This document shows, piece by piece, positions 5,220-5,650 of a DNA stretch of 5,650 nt; position 1 is the stretch's first letter, and every line of letters starts with the position of its first letter. Under the pieces are notes generated by a model, which did not search any database, had not been told where the DNA came from, and worked only from the letters and a program-made list of their open reading frames with translations. The position numbers were made by a program, and so were the translations under genes. Source of the DNA: Microbacteriaceae bacterium (GTDB lineage Bacteria; Actinomycetota; Actinomycetes; Actinomycetales; Microbacteriaceae); NCBI GenBank assembly GCA_947447385.1, contig CANFKN010000093.1, positions 1 through 5,650 of the forward strand. The letters are read 5' to 3'.

Positions 5220-5650
5220 ATGTCTCGCAGCAAGTTTCAACTAAAAACAAACGACAACATCATCGCGATGCGTCGCGCTGGTTTGGCGACAGCTGCTGCG
5301 CTTGCCGCGGTTCGTGAGGCGGTTCGCCCGGGCATCTCGACCCTCGAACTCGATGCTCTCGCAGAGGCTGCCATCGTCAAACTTGGTGGCCGTTCGAACT
5401 TTAAGCTGGTGCCGGGCTATTTTCACACGATTTGCGCGTCGATTAACGACGAGGTTGTGCACGGAATTCCTTCTGCAGAACGAATCTTGCAACCTGGTGA
5501 CATTCTTTCGATTGACGCTGGTGCTGAAATCGACGGATGGAACGGCGACGCCGCGATCACTGTTGTAGTGCCCGGCGGCGATGCTGAACTGTCTAAAAAG
5601 CGTCAACACCTAAGCGATGTCACTGAAAACTCACTTTGGGCGGGCATCGC
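5220..5650 (+). CDS. map: Methionine aminopeptidase type I, 3' end missing
   Basis: Metal-dependent enzyme that removes the initiator methionine from new proteins. 143 complete codons are present, from MSRSKFQLKTNDNIIAMRRA; the family has about 250-290 residues, so the C-terminal half lies beyond the window. The pita-bread fold start is clear: GLATAAALAAVREAVRPGIS (21-40), then ICASINDEVVHGIPS (71-85) with the catalytic His81, and ILSIDAGAEIDGWNGDAAIT (95-114) with the first two metal ligands Asp99 and Asp110. The spacing His81-Asp99-Asp110 equals 79-97-108 of E. coli. The remaining ligands (His, Glu, Glu) are not in view. ATG 5220 is 37 bases after adk with a weak AAGG (5212-5215). The short adk-map gap holds a GCGATCGC palindrome (5203-5210) but no promoter I can recognise. 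Confidence 0.96.
   Translation, partial: MSRSKFQLKTNDNIIAMRRAGLATAAALAAVREAVRPGISTLELDALAEAAIVKLGGRSNFKLVPGYFHTICASINDEVVHGIPSAERILQPGDILSIDAGAEIDGWNGDAAITVVVPGGDAELSKKRQHLSDVTENSLWAGI

Noticed and set aside
5241..5609. Minus-strand frame of 122 codons and a plus-strand frame at 5302-5568
   Set aside because: Both lie inside map, whose own frame shows His81, Asp99 and Asp110 at family spacing.

Overview
The window is a stretch of the spc (S10-spc-alpha type) ribosomal protein operon of an actinobacterium. All ten genes lie on the + strand: rplE (5' end cut off), rpsH, rplF, rplR, rpsE, rpmD, rplO, secY, adk and map (3' end cut off). I see no mobile element, tRNA, rRNA, CRISPR array, Rho-independent terminator or gene-free stretch over 300 bases; the largest gap is 61 bases.

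Organism: the gene order, the short LID-less adenylate kinase, the long low-complexity N-terminus on S5 and the overall protein sequences point to Actinobacteria, most likely Micrococcales/Microbacteriaceae. GC looks to be only in the low 50s by eye and leucine codons are rich in CTA and poor in CTG, which is low-GC for the phylum. A small freshwater Microbacteriaceae (Rhodoluna/Aquiluna-like) would fit. This placement is inference from remembered family sequences, not a search.

Layout: 1-349 encodes the C-terminal 115 residues of L5. A 61-base gap (350-410) follows, with a hairpin, at the place where many bacteria carry rpsN; rpsN is absent here. From 411 to 3250 six ribosomal protein genes are packed with gaps of 6 and 2 bases or overlaps of 4, 1 and 1 bases, a pattern suited to translational coupling. 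A 34-base gap (3251-3284) carries a hairpin over the rplO stop and a strong ribosome binding site for secY, which starts with TTG. secY overlaps adk by 4 bases, and map follows after 37 bases.

How the genes work together: L5, L6, L18, L30 and L15 build the 50S subunit (L5 and L18 hold 5S rRNA), and S8 and S5 build the 30S. SecY is the membrane channel that takes nascent proteins from ribosomes. Adenylate kinase balances adenine nucleotides, and methionine aminopeptidase trims new N-termini.

I did not find an undescribed system: this is a conserved housekeeping operon. The points most worth a second look are in uL15: a 76-residue Ala/Lys/Pro tail built from internal repeats, and replacement of the conserved Gly-Gln-x-Pro segment. 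Other points are the missing rpsN, two intercistronic hairpins, a competing GTG start in rpsE, and a cysteine pair on the outer face of SecY.
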